From NCBI RefSeq assembly GCF_001886715.1, contig NZ_CP018082.1, positions 620,001 through 684,000 on the forward strand: a stretch of DNA of 64,000 nucleotides, written 5' to 3'. The position numbers and the translations under genes are program-made. The notes below the pieces were generated by a model. That model had not been told where the DNA came from, did no database searches, and saw only the letters and a list, made by a program, of their open reading frames with translations. This stretch comes from Nocardia mangyaensis (GTDB lineage Bacteria; Actinomycetota; Actinomycetes; Mycobacteriales; Mycobacteriaceae). How positions within the stretch are numbered: the stretch's first letter is position 1; each line of letters opens with the position of its first letter. Shown one piece after another: positions 26,122-34,166 of this stretch.

Positions 26122-26196
26122 GTCCGGTGAACACCAGCTTGTGGTGTGGGTTTCGGCCGAGTAGCCGCCGCTACTGCCTGGTGATCGCTTGTCCGG
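26122..26196. repeat. R1 palindromic repeat, copy C (degenerate)
   Basis: 75-bp element 16 bp after copy B. Outer GTCCGG is present at both ends in direct orientation. The inner arms TGAACACCAG / CTGGTGATCG are imperfect, and the core TTTCGGCCGAGTAGCCGCCG matches the family. Confidence 0.75.
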
Positions 26197-26246
26197 ATCG
26201 CCCCACGCGCGGCTGGACAGGGCGGAACCGCGCTGATCTTCGAGTG

Positions 26247-26783
26247 TCAGGCGGCACGGGCGGCGAGGAGATCGCCCGCGGCGCTGAGGATGGGGCGGAA
26301 GCCGGCGGTGGTGAGCTGGTGGGTGAGTTCGGCGGGGGTGGGTTTGGGGCTGGTGGAGGGGGCGGTCGGGGCGCCGTAGCCATAGCAGAGCCAGACCCGG
26401 CCGGTGGGGGAGAGACAGTCGCGGATCAGGTTCCATTCGGCGTGGGCGGGTTTGGTCCAGAAGACGTTGACGTTCACCGCGAAGATCAGATCGAACCCGT
26501 CGGCGCCGCGATCGAGTTCGCCCAGCAGCCGATCCGGCCGGATCGAGCCGATCGCGCCCTCGACGAGCCGGATCTTGCCGGCGGCCAGCTCATCGGGACA
26601 GCGCGCGCGGGCGCGAGTCAGCGCGGCCGCGGAGCGGTCGAGGCCGACGACACGGCCCGTACTCAACCGTGCCGCCACCCGCCCGAGTGAGGCCCCTGGT
26701 CCAGGCCCCAACTCGAGCACCTGGTCACCCGGGCGCACACCCATGAGATCGGCCAGCCAGTCGAACCGCATGTCATCGGACAT
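26247..26783 (-). CDS. Class I SAM-dependent methyltransferase
   Basis: A 178-residue protein. The SAM-binding motif I is 'VLELGPGPGASLGRVAARL', followed by 'VVGLDRSAAALTRARARC' (acidic residue after beta-2), 'FDLIFAVNVNVFWTKP' and 'LSPTGRVWLCYGYG'. The substrate is unknown. ATG 26783 has GAGG seven bases upstream and fits better than the longer frame from 26837. It ends 50 bp from R1 copy C. Confidence 0.8.
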   Translation of the reverse strand: MSDDMRFDWLADLMGVRPGDQVLELGPGPGASLGRVAARLSTGRVVGLDRSAAALTRARARCPDELAAGKIRLVEGAIGSIRPDRLLGELDRGADGFDLIFAVNVNVFWTKPAHAEWNLIRDCLSPTGRVWLCYGYGAPTAPSTSPKPTPAELTHQLTTAGFRPILSAAGDLLAARAA

Positions 26784-27089
26784 CAGTGACCTCGCTCCTC
26801 GCGCACGACTTCCCACCTCGCGCACCCGATCGCTCACCCATCAACCCATCGTCGCACCGCACGCTCCGGTGCCGGGGCAACCTGGCGCGCGGCGGGTCGA
26901 GCAGCCTCGGCAGTTCGAGTCGGCAGGGCGCGCGCGATCGTCGCTCGACGGAGGGCGTTCGGTGGTCGACCGGAGACCGTTGGGCGTGTGCCCGGTAGTG
27001 GGCTGTGTGCTCGGTCGTCGCCGCGCCGCGAGGTCCGGTGGCGGCGGGGCCATGCTGTGGGTGCTGCTCGGCCGCAGCGGACGGGGTCG
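26784..27089. other. 306-bp intergenic stretch
   Basis: Lies between the start of the methyltransferase and the end of the GNAT gene, both leftward. It must hold the methyltransferase promoter. I see no convincing gene, hairpin, tRNA or R1/R2 copy in it. Confidence 0.4.
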
Positions 27090-27665
27090 TCAGCCCGGGA
27101 GGACGTGTTGCGGCCAGTCGGCGGGTCCCGGTGGATCGGTGGGGAGGCGGGCGGCGCGCCATTCGTCGACGCGGACGCCGCGCTGGACACTGGCGGAGCG
27201 GGCGAGACCCTCGTACTGGAAGCCGTTGCGGCGGGCGACTGCGGCGGATGGGTGGTTGCCGACGAACGCGCGCCAGGCGATGCGGGCCAGCGCGAGGCCA
27301 TCGGGGGCGAAGCCGAAATCGCAGACCAGGGCGACGGCGCGCGACATCAGGCCTCGACCACGGTGCTCGGGAGTGAGCCAGAAGCCGATCTCGCACATGT
27401 CGGCTCCACGGTCGTGGAGCCCGATCATGCCTTCTACCTGGCCGTCCTCGGCGGTGCGGACGGCCCAAACCGGTGTATCGCCCGCCCAACCGGGTGCCAC
27501 GGCCTTGTCGAGGAACGACTCGGCGTCTGACCGGTGGTACGGGACGGGGATGGTCACCCAGCGCTGCACCTCGGGGTCCTGGCAGCACTCGACGATGCGG
27601 TCGATGTCGGCGCCGGTCGGGCGGGTGAGCCAGACCGTGCCGTCGGTGAGCGTGTGCTCGTACAT
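27090..27665 (-). CDS. GNAT-family N-acetyltransferase (RimJ/RimL type)
   Basis: A 191-residue acetyltransferase opening 'LTDGTVWLTRPTGADIDRIVECCQDPEVQRWVTIPVPY'. The acetyl-CoA binding loop is 'EIGFWLTPEHRGRGLMSRAVALVCDFGF' (RGRGL), and the end is 'ASAAVARRNGFQYEG'-like ('NHPSAAVARRNGFQYEGLAR'). These mark the RimJ/RimL subgroup, which acetylates amines on proteins or small molecules. The substrate is unknown. ATG start 27665, divergent from the sigma factor gene 66 bp away. Confidence 0.85.
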   Translation of the reverse strand: MYEHTLTDGTVWLTRPTGADIDRIVECCQDPEVQRWVTIPVPYHRSDAESFLDKAVAPGWAGDTPVWAVRTAEDGQVEGMIGLHDRGADMCEIGFWLTPEHRGRGLMSRAVALVCDFGFAPDGLALARIAWRAFVGNHPSAAVARRNGFQYEGLARSASVQRGVRVDEWRAARLPTDPPGPADWPQHVLPG

Positions 27666-27730
27666 CTGGCCATCCTGGCAGTCGACGCCCGGATTCTCAG
27701 CAGGTTTTCCGGTCCGTAGGATCGGCGGCG

Positions 27731-28630
27731 ATGGTTTCCCTTTTTCTCGCCGACCTGTTCGAATCGCATCGAGCTCATCTGCTTTCGGTCGCCTACCGGC
27801 TCACCGGAAGTGTCGGCGACGCCGAGGACGCGGTGCAGGAGAGCTGGCTGCGCATGGCGGGGGTGCACCAGTCCGAGATCGAGGACCTGCGCGCCTGGCT
27901 CACCGCGGTGGTCGGCCGGATCTGCCTCGACCACCTGCGCAGCGCGGCGGTTCGCCGGGAAGCCTATGTGGGGCAGTGGCTTCCGGAGCCGATCGTCAGC
28001 GCTGCCGTGCCCTCGCGCACTCCCGACCCACTCGATGTGGTGGTGCGCAACCAGGACAGCCGGATGGCGGCGATGGTGGTGCTCGACGCGCTCACCCCGC
28101 AGCAGCGAGTCGCGCTGGTCCTGCACGACGGCCTGTCGGTGCCGTTCGACGAGATCGCCGAGATCCTGGGCGTCACCGCCGATGCCGCACGGCAATTGGC
28201 GGTGCGAGCCCGCGCGACGGCGGCCCGCGCGCCGGAACCGGTCGACGACGAGGTGCACGACGCGGCGGTGCGGCGGTTCCTCGCGGCCCTGGCCACCGGC
28301 GATGTCGCAGCGGTGGCGGCCACCCTGCATCCGGACGCCACCTTCACCGCCGACGCGGGCGGTACCACCAAGACGGCGCTCGATGTCGTTGTGGGAGCGG
28401 AGAAGATCGCGCGGCTCGCGCTGGGACTGTGGCGTGCACACGAGCGGGACCAGGTGCTGGAGCTGGGTTTCGCGGTGGTCAACGGGCAAACGGGACTGGT
28501 GCTCACCGACCCGAATTCGCCCTTCGGGCGGCCGGTGCGCGTGCTCGGCTTCGTGGTCAAGGATCAAAAGATCTGGGCGACTTACGATTTCGCCAACGTT
28601 CTGAAATTGTCGGGCGCGCGGTTACGTTGA
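27731..28630 (+). CDS. sigJ: ECF41-type RNA polymerase sigma factor (SigJ-like)
   Basis: A 299-residue sigma factor. Region 2 is 'ESHRAHLLSVAYRLTGSVGDAEDAVQESWLRM', the inter-domain signature is 'YVGQWLPEPIV' (WLPEP, typical of ECF41), and region 4 is 'LDALTPQQRVALVLHDGLSVPFDEIAEILGVTADAARQLAVRAR'. A C-terminal SnoaL-like domain from about residue 180 contains 'FTADAGGTTK', which corresponds to the family DGGGK motif with changes. ECF41 factors are controlled by this fused domain rather than by an anti-sigma factor. No COE/carboxymuconolactone partner lies immediately beside it. ATG start 27731. Confidence 0.88.
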   Translation: MVSLFLADLFESHRAHLLSVAYRLTGSVGDAEDAVQESWLRMAGVHQSEIEDLRAWLTAVVGRICLDHLRSAAVRREAYVGQWLPEPIVSAAVPSRTPDPLDVVVRNQDSRMAAMVVLDALTPQQRVALVLHDGLSVPFDEIAEILGVTADAARQLAVRARATAARAPEPVDDEVHDAAVRRFLAALATGDVAAVAATLHPDATFTADAGGTTKTALDVVVGAEKIARLALGLWRAHERDQVLELGFAVVNGQTGLVLTDPNSPFGRPVRVLGFVVKDQKIWATYDFANVLKLSGARLR

Positions 28631-28633
28631 CCC

Positions 28634-28668
28634 GCATCGGACCGGACCCGCGCGATCCGGTCCGATGC
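28634..28668. terminator. Bidirectional terminator hairpin
   Basis: Perfect 12-bp stem GCATCGGACCGG / CCGGTCCGATGC (28634-28645, 28657-28668), three bases after the sigma factor stop and ten bases before the end of the converging small gene. Confidence 0.85.
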
Positions 28669-28677
28669 GCTGAGGGT

Positions 28678-28893
28678 CTACGGGTAGGTGGACCCCCAAT
28701 TGTGGTTTCCGGTCGACGATCCGAGGTTGAAATCGCCGGTCGAGGAGCCCATGTTGTTGTCCGGTGTGGCCGAACCGGCGAAGTAGTCGACGATCGGGTT
28801 GGCGAACAGGTGTTCCTGGATGAACCGCAGGGCCGAACCGGCTACCTCCGACGCAGCCGGTTGCAGGATGAATTCGAGCAGAGGTGAGGCCAT
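28678..28893 (-). CDS. Small protein with C-terminal GSSTG repeats
   Basis: A 71-residue open frame. The N-terminal half is amphipathic (LLEFILQPAASEVAGSALRFIQEHLFANPIVDYFAG). The C-terminal half is a short Asn/Gly/Ser repeat, 'NMGSSTGDFN', 'LGSSTGNHN', 'WGSTYP'. ATG 28893 has GGGG 6-9 bases upstream; a longer frame to 28977 lacks support. It converges with the sigma factor gene. I do not recognise the family; size and composition suggest a secreted or surface peptide, but no signal peptide is clear. Confidence 0.55.
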   Translation of the reverse strand: MASPLLEFILQPAASEVAGSALRFIQEHLFANPIVDYFAGSATPDNNMGSSTGDFNLGSSTGNHNWGSTYP

Positions 28894-28914
28894 GGAGCGC
28901 CCCTTTCGATATGC

Positions 28915-28929
28915 CACCACGCTGTGGTG
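28915..28929. promoter_or_regulatory. Short dyad upstream of the small gene
   Basis: CACCAC-gct-GTGGTG, about 22 bp before the start of the 71-residue gene. It resembles part of the R1 left arm plus inner flank (copy B has CACCACGCTCTGGTG), so it may be a fragment of R1 or an operator. Confidence 0.4.
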
Positions 28930-29067
28930 TGTGAGGTAGAACACGGCGAGGCTAGCTGAGGTTGGGTCACCGCACAATAGCGCAGGTCAACTAGGCAAAA
29001 CGTTTGTGAAACATAGGTGTTCGCTATCGTTCGGCAACGTCGGTGAAAAGTGGGTTACGCTGCGGGG

Positions 29068-30306
29068 ATGCCGCCTGTGCCGCCCACTGTCGCCCGCCTG
29101 CGCCCGTTCGGATCGACCATCTTCGCCGAGATGACCGAACTGGCCGTCCGCCACGACGCGGTGAATCTGGGCCAGGGATTTCCCGACACCGACGGACCGG
29201 CGGGCATGCTCGAGGTGGCCCGCGCCGCCATCGCCGACGGGCTCAACCAGTACCCGCCGGGGCGCGGCATGCCGGTGCTGCGCGCCGCGATCGCGCGGGA
29301 CCGGGCCCGTCGCTACGGCACCGTCTACGACCCGGCGACCGAGGTGCTGGTGACCGTCGGCGCCACCGAGGCGATCAGCGCCGCCGTGCTCGGCCTGGTC
29401 GAACCGGACCAGGAGGTGGTGCTGATCGAGCCGTACTACGACTCCTACGCCGCCGCCGTCGCGCTGGCCGGTGCGCGGCGGCGCACCGCGCGCCTGGTGC
29501 CCGACGGTGCTCGCTTCGTCCTCGATCTGGACAGTCTGCGGGCCGCGATCACCCCGAAAACCCGTATGCTGGTGATCAATTCGCCGCACAACCCCACCGG
29601 CTCGGTGCTCGATCGCGCGGATCTCACCGCCATCGCCGACCTGGCTCGTGAACGCGATCTGCTGGTGCTGGCCGACGAGGTGTACGAGCACCTCGTCTAC
29701 GACGGCACCGAGCACATCAGCATCTCCACGCTGCCGGGTATGCGGGATCGCACGGTCGTGGTCTCCAGTGCCGCGAAGACTTTCAATGTCACCGGCTGGA
29801 AGATCGGCTGGGCGTGCGCACCCGCGCCGCTGCTCGACGGCGTACTCGCGGCCAAGCAGTTCCTCACCTTCGTCGGCGGCGGTCCGTTCCAGCCCGCCGT
29901 CGCCCACGCGATCACCGATGAGCACGACTGGATCCGCGAGCTGCGTGACAGCCTCTCCGACAAGCGGCTACGCCTCTCGGCCGCGTTGCGCGACACGGGT
30001 TTCGGCGTCTGCGCCAGCTCCGGCGGCTACTTCGTCTGCGCCGACATCCGCCCACTCGGCGCCGAGGACGGCATGGCGTTCTGCCGCGAACTACCCGCTC
30101 GATCGGGTGTCGCCGCCGTCCCGATCAGCGTCTTCGCCGACCATGCCGACGACTGGAAACACCTGGTGCGCTTCACCTTCAGCAAGCGCGACGAGACCAT
30201 CGACGAGGGCGTCCGTCGCCTCCGTGCGGGAATCACGCTGCCCGACCCCACATCACCCGCCCAGGTGGACGGTGGACAAATGGGCGCTCAGGGAGATATC
30301 GGCTGA
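29068..30306 (+). CDS. dapC: Pyridoxal-phosphate aminotransferase (DapC-like)
   Basis: A 412-residue fold-type I aminotransferase. Blocks are 'NLGQGFPDTDGP', 'NQYPPGRGMPVLRAAIA', 'VTVGATEAISAAVLGLVEPDQEVVLIEPYYDSY', 'INSPHNPTGSVLD', 'LADEVYEHLVYDG', the PLP Lys in 'SSAAKTFNVTGWKIGW', and 'FVRFTFSKRD'-like ending 'LVRFTFSKRDETIDEGVRRL'. M. tuberculosis Rv0858c, annotated as N-succinyldiaminopimelate aminotransferase (lysine/peptidoglycan pathway), is similar from memory; kynurenine or methionine aminotransferase remains possible. The last ten or so residues (QVDGGQMGAQGDIG) and the TGA are encoded within or next to R1 copy D. Confidence 0.85.
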   Translation: MPPVPPTVARLRPFGSTIFAEMTELAVRHDAVNLGQGFPDTDGPAGMLEVARAAIADGLNQYPPGRGMPVLRAAIARDRARRYGTVYDPATEVLVTVGATEAISAAVLGLVEPDQEVVLIEPYYDSYAAAVALAGARRRTARLVPDGARFVLDLDSLRAAITPKTRMLVINSPHNPTGSVLDRADLTAIADLARERDLLVLADEVYEHLVYDGTEHISISTLPGMRDRTVVVSSAAKTFNVTGWKIGWACAPAPLLDGVLAAKQFLTFVGGGPFQPAVAHAITDEHDWIRELRDSLSDKRLRLSAALRDTGFGVCASSGGYFVCADIRPLGAEDGMAFCRELPARSGVAAVPISVFADHADDWKHLVRFTFSKRDETIDEGVRRLRAGITLPDPTSPAQVDGGQMGAQGDIG

Positions 30307-30342
30307 GCAGCGACGCCGCCAGTGCCGGGTGATCAATCGGCC
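30274..30342. repeat. R1 palindromic repeat, copy D (one arm degenerate)
   Basis: Begins GGACAAATGGGCGCTC, has the core ATATCGGCTGAGCAGCGACG and ends GCCGGGTGATCAATCGGCC. The right arm is well kept and the left arm is degenerate. It supplies the C-terminal codons and stop of the aminotransferase. Confidence 0.7.
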
Positions 30343-30440
30343 GGCACTGGCGGCGGCGGCGAGTCGAGCGACACCGACTGATGGGCCCGGTGTGGCCGAA
30401 ATCGCGGCCGCCGAGGTGGGCGGGCCGGTGCCGCGGACCG

Positions 30441-31130
30441 TCAGTCGCGGGCGTGGCGGGCGAGGGGGGCATGCCATTGATAGTGGCGAGCCAGGAGTCG
30501 GAAGCCGATGGCCCCTGCGGCGGCCAGCAGGCCGGTCCAGGCTCGATAGAGGTCGAAGTGCAGGAGGGTGGCGGTGGCGGCGGCGCCGAAGAGGGCGGGG
30601 ATGGCGTAGAGGTCCTGGTCGGGTCGCAGGACGGAGGGCACTTCGCCGGTGAGGACGTCGCGCAGGACGCCGCCGCCGATGGCGGTGGTCATGCCGAGTA
30701 GCGCGGCGGTGGGGGCGGCGAGCCCGGCGTGGTAGGCGATCACCGTGCCGGTGACGCAGAACAGGCCGAGCCCGATGGCGTCGGCGACCTCGAGCGGCCC
30801 CTTGGTGAGGCGGCGTGAGGGTGCGATGAAGTAGAGAATGAGCGCGGTGATCAGCGCGGCGTACAGGTAGGTCAGATTCGTGAACGCCGCCGGTGGGGTT
30901 CGCCCGATCAACAGATCGCGCACGATGCCCCCGCCGAGCGCCGTCGCGCACGCCAGCACCGCCATCCCGAACAGGTCCAGCCGCTTGCGTACCGCGGCCA
31001 GCGCTCCCGAGGCCGCGAACGCGATCACCCCCATGAGCTCGCCACTGCGATGCACCCCCGCCACCGCCGATTCCAGCCCGGCCACCGACGGTCCAGCCGT
31101 GACCACCGCCACCAGCACTCCACCACTCAC
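30441..31130 (-). CDS. TRIC-type cation channel family (UPF0126) membrane protein
   Basis: A 229-residue protein with seven hydrophobic segments and an internal duplication. The marker 'GGGxxRDxL' occurs twice: 'ATALGGGIVRDLLIGRTPPAAF' and 'TTAIGGGVLRDVLTGEVPSVL'. The repeat start 'GVIAFAASGALAAVRKRLDLFGMAVLA' is also diagnostic. Bacterial TRIC homologues form trimeric K+/cation channels in the inner membrane. The reading frame begins at ATG 31130. R1 copies D and E lie on either side of the gene. Confidence 0.87.
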   Translation of the reverse strand: MSGGVLVAVVTAGPSVAGLESAVAGVHRSGELMGVIAFAASGALAAVRKRLDLFGMAVLACATALGGGIVRDLLIGRTPPAAFTNLTYLYAALITALILYFIAPSRRLTKGPLEVADAIGLGLFCVTGTVIAYHAGLAAPTAALLGMTTAIGGGVLRDVLTGEVPSVLRPDQDLYAIPALFGAAATATLLHFDLYRAWTGLLAAAGAIGFRLLARHYQWHAPLARHARD

Positions 31131-31237
31131 GACACACTCCTCTCGCCGACCCCGATGCAGCGTGACACGTCAGCGGTCGTGGACTCGCATCCACCCGCAC
31201 CGCGCGTCGCAGGTCACCACGCCCACCGCCAATGCGC

Positions 31238-31307
31238 ATCACCAGGTTGTGGCTGCGGTAGCCACTCGGGCGATACCGCCACCACAACCTGGTGATCGGA
31301 TGTCCAG
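31238..31307. repeat. R1 palindromic repeat, copy E
   Basis: 70-bp element with perfect 15-bp arms ATCACCAGGTTGTGG (31238-31252) and CCACAACCTGGTGAT (31282-31296), then GTCCAG (31302-31307). The core is in the opposite orientation to copies A-D. It ends directly at the stop codon of the leftward LysE gene. Confidence 0.85.
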
Positions 31308-31952
31308 CTAGGCGGGGACGGGGCGGGTGCGGTCGGTGGCCACCAGGACCGCGATGGCGCCGAGGGCGGTGCCCATGAGGTAGCGCTGGGTGCGCAGCCA
31401 GAGGGGGCGGGCGGTGAGGAAGGCGGCCAGTCCCGCAGCGCCGAGGACGATGAGGGCGTTGACGGTGAGCGCGACGGTGATCTGCACGGCCCCCAGCGAC
31501 AGGCTCTGCAACCAGAGCGCGCCCATCGACGGGTCGACGAACTGAGGGATCAGCGCCATGTACATGATCGCGATCTTGGGGTTGAGCAGATTGGTCACCA
31601 AGCCCATGGTGAACAGGCGCCGCGTCGGGTCGTGCGGCAGTTCGGCGGGGGCGAACACCGAGATCCCGCCCGGCCGGATCGCCTGCCAGGCCAGCCACAG
31701 CAGGTACGCCGCACCCGCCAGCTTCACCGCCGTGTACAGCCCCGGCACCACCGCGAACACCGCCGTGATCCCCACGGTCGCCGCCACGAGGTAGACCCCG
31801 AACCCGGCCGCGACCCCGGCCAGCGACACCATTCCCGCCCGGCGCCCCTGCGCGACGGTCCGCGACACCAGATACATCATGTTCGGCCCCGGCGTCAGCA
31901 CCATGCCGAGCGCCGCCGCGCCAACCCCGAGAACCGCCGTTGTCTGAAGCAC
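31308..31952 (-). CDS. LysE/RhtB-family amino-acid exporter
   Basis: A 214-residue protein with six predicted helices. The family signature 'LTPGPNMMYLVSRTVAQGRRAGMVSLAGVAAGFGVYLVAATVG' is close to the N-terminus, and 'FTMGLVTNLLNPKIAIMYMALIPQFV' is the second conserved block. It exports amino acids or small metabolites. GTG 31952 puts 21 residues before LTPGPN, as expected; the frame is open much further upstream but is not conserved in character. It is divergent from xpb with a 436-bp gap. Confidence 0.85.
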   Translation of the reverse strand: MLQTTAVLGVGAAALGMVLTPGPNMMYLVSRTVAQGRRAGMVSLAGVAAGFGVYLVAATVGITAVFAVVPGLYTAVKLAGAAYLLWLAWQAIRPGGISVFAPAELPHDPTRRLFTMGLVTNLLNPKIAIMYMALIPQFVDPSMGALWLQSLSLGAVQITVALTVNALIVLGAAGLAAFLTARPLWLRTQRYLMGTALGAIAVLVATDRTRPVPA

Positions 31953-32388
31953 CTCCAGAGCCTGCCCCGACCACCCGCACCGTGTCGCGGTCCAGTCGAC
32001 ACCTGCTGGACCCCCGTCCGGCTCGGTCACCCCAGCCATCGCCGCTGTCGTCGGTGCCACCCACGGCAGCCACCGCCGCCACCACCGTTGGGCGCGCACC
32101 GGCTCGGCCTGGACAGGATCGGTGAGGGCGCGATCGGGTGTCGTGCACAGGCACCACCTTCTTCGCCCAGGTCATGTCGGTCCCGATCCGTACAATCGAA
32201 CAAGGCCACCCACCGCCCCAAGGACAACCAAGCAGCCGCCCAGCCCGCCCAACGCGCCACCCACGTTTTCGGCCGCCCCGGATCCGAGGGGCGAGACGTA
32301 ACGGCGAAGCCGGAGTATCGCCCCTCGGATTCGGGGTTACGAGGCCGAAAACCGCGGCGCCAGCCGCCAAAGAACACAGGAGCAACGT
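31953..32388. other. 436-bp divergent intergenic region with large inverted repeat
   Basis: Lies between lysE (left) and xpb (right). It contains a perfect 13-bp inverted repeat, ATCCGAGGGGCGA (32282-32294) and TCGCCCCTCGGAT (32318-32330), with a small CGGC-gaa-GCCG hairpin inside. It also contains an 18-bp string at 32352-32369 that recurs at 40388-40405. No gene is seen. Confidence 0.55.
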
Positions 32389-34056
32389 GTGACCGACGGT
32401 CCTTTGATCGTGCAGAGCGACAAGACCCTGCTGCTCGAGGTCGACCACGAGCTGGCAGGCACCGCGCGCCAGGCCATCGCGCCGTTCGCGGAGCTGGAGC
32501 GCGCGCCCGAACATGTGCACACCTACCGCATCACCCCGCTCGCGCTGTGGAACGCCCGCGCGGCGGGCCACGACGCCGAGCAGGTGGTTGACGCGCTGGT
32601 GAACTTCTCCCGCTACGCGGTGCCACAGCCGCTGCTGGTCGACATCGTCGACACGATGGGCCGCTACGGCCGGTTGCAGCTGGTCAAGCATCCCGCGCAC
32701 GGCCTGTGCCTGGTGAGCTTGGACCGCGCGGTGCTCGAGGAGGTGCTGCGGCACAAGAAGATCGCGCCGATGCTGGGCGCGCGCCTCGACGACGACACGG
32801 TGATCGTGCACGCGTCCGAGCGCGGCCACATCAAGCAGATGCTGCTGAAGATCGGCTGGCCCGCCGAGGACCTGGCCGGCTACGTCGATGGTGAGGCCCA
32901 CGACATCGGCCTCGACTACTCCGAGGGCAAGTGGCACCTGCGCGACTACCAGGAGATGGCCACCGACTCGTTCTGGGCGGGCGGTTCGGGTGTGGTGGTG
33001 TTGCCGTGTGGTGCGGGCAAGACGATGGTCGGCGCCGCCGCGATGGCCAAGGCCAAGGCCACCACGCTGATCCTGGTCACCAATACCGTGGCGGGCAGGC
33101 AGTGGCGGCGCGAGCTGCTGGCGCGTACCACGCTGACCGAGGACGAGATCGGCGAGTACTCCGGCGAGCGCAAGGAGATCCGCCCGGTCACCATCGCCAC
33201 CTACCAGGTGATCACCCGCAAGTCGAAGGGTGAGTACAAGCACCTCGAGCTGTTCGACAGCCGCGACTGGGGCCTGGTGATCTACGACGAGGTGCACCTG
33301 CTGCCCGCGCCGGTCTTCCGGATGACCGCCGACCTGCAGTCCCGGCGTCGCCTGGGCCTCACCGCCACCCTCGTGCGCGAGGACGGTCGCGAGGGTGACG
33401 TGTTCTCGCTGATCGGCCCCAAGCGCTACGACGCGCCGTGGAAGGACATCGAGGCGCAGGGCTGGATCGCCCCCGCCGACTGTGTCGAGGTGCGGGTCAC
33501 GCTCACCGACGCCGAACGGATGGCCTACGCCACGGCCGAACCGGAGGAGCGCTACAAACTGTGCTCGACCGCGCGTACCAAGATCCCGGTGGTCGAGTCC
33601 ATCCTGGCCCGCCATCCCGGCGCGCCGACCCTGGTGATCGGCGCCTATCTCGACCAGCTCGAGGAGCTCGGCATCGACTTGAACGCCCCCGTGATCACCG
33701 GCGCCACCAAGAACCGCGAGCGCGAGTCGCTGTTCGACGCGTTCCGCTCCGGGGAGATCCCGGTGCTGGTGGTGAGCAAGGTGGCCAACTTCTCCATCGA
33801 CCTGCCGGAAGCCTCGGTGGCGGTGCAGGTTTCGGGAACCTTCGGGTCGCGGCAGGAGGAGGCCCAGCGCCTCGGCCGGCTGTTGCGCCCGAAACAGGAT
33901 GGGGGACAGGCGCATTTCTACTCGGTGGTCGCACGCGACACCCTCGACGCCGAGTACGCCGCGCATCGTCAGCGGTTCCTGGCCGAACAGGGGTACGCCT
34001 ACCGCATCACCGATGCCGACGATCTGCTCGGCCCGCCCATCGGCGACGGGGTATGA
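32389..34056 (+). CDS. xpb: DNA repair helicase XPB (ERCC3-like)
   Basis: A 555-residue SF2 DNA helicase. Walker A is 'LPCGAGKT' (about residues 205-212), DEVH is at 300-303 (IYDEVHLLP), the XPB-specific RED motif is 'VREDGR' (about 329-334), followed by 'GWIAPADCVEVRV', 'LVVSKVANFSIDLPEASVAVQ' and 'GSRQEEAQRLGRLLRPK' (motif VI). The N-terminal 180 residues hold the damage-recognition-type domain. It unwinds DNA in repair. The start is GTG 32389. In M. tuberculosis the homologue lies directly beside the helicase-associated gene; here five other genes separate it from that partner (38003-40303). Confidence 0.93.
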   Translation: MTDGPLIVQSDKTLLLEVDHELAGTARQAIAPFAELERAPEHVHTYRITPLALWNARAAGHDAEQVVDALVNFSRYAVPQPLLVDIVDTMGRYGRLQLVKHPAHGLCLVSLDRAVLEEVLRHKKIAPMLGARLDDDTVIVHASERGHIKQMLLKIGWPAEDLAGYVDGEAHDIGLDYSEGKWHLRDYQEMATDSFWAGGSGVVVLPCGAGKTMVGAAAMAKAKATTLILVTNTVAGRQWRRELLARTTLTEDEIGEYSGERKEIRPVTIATYQVITRKSKGEYKHLELFDSRDWGLVIYDEVHLLPAPVFRMTADLQSRRRLGLTATLVREDGREGDVFSLIGPKRYDAPWKDIEAQGWIAPADCVEVRVTLTDAERMAYATAEPEERYKLCSTARTKIPVVESILARHPGAPTLVIGAYLDQLEELGIDLNAPVITGATKNRERESLFDAFRSGEIPVLVVSKVANFSIDLPEASVAVQVSGTFGSRQEEAQRLGRLLRPKQDGGQAHFYSVVARDTLDAEYAAHRQRFLAEQGYAYRITDADDLLGPPIGDGV

Positions 34057-34166
34057 GCGGCGCGTAGCGCTGATCGCCAGGTCGAATGGGGGTAGCGTGC
34101 GATGTGCGAACCCCTCGGCAGATAAGCGGAGGCAACTCCTCCGTAACTTGTGCTAGGAAGGACATC

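Noticed and set aside
28915..28929. Dyad CACCAC-gct-GTGGTG as a sixth R1 copy
   Set aside because: It lacks the outer GGAC/GTCC ends and the core, so it is listed only as a short dyad.
30253..33966. Very long minus-strand open frame (over 1,200 codons) across the TRIC, LysE and XPB genes
   Set aside because: It is the antisense shadow of high-GC genes; its product is low-complexity Arg/Pro/Gly and the overlapped frames carry clear family motifs.
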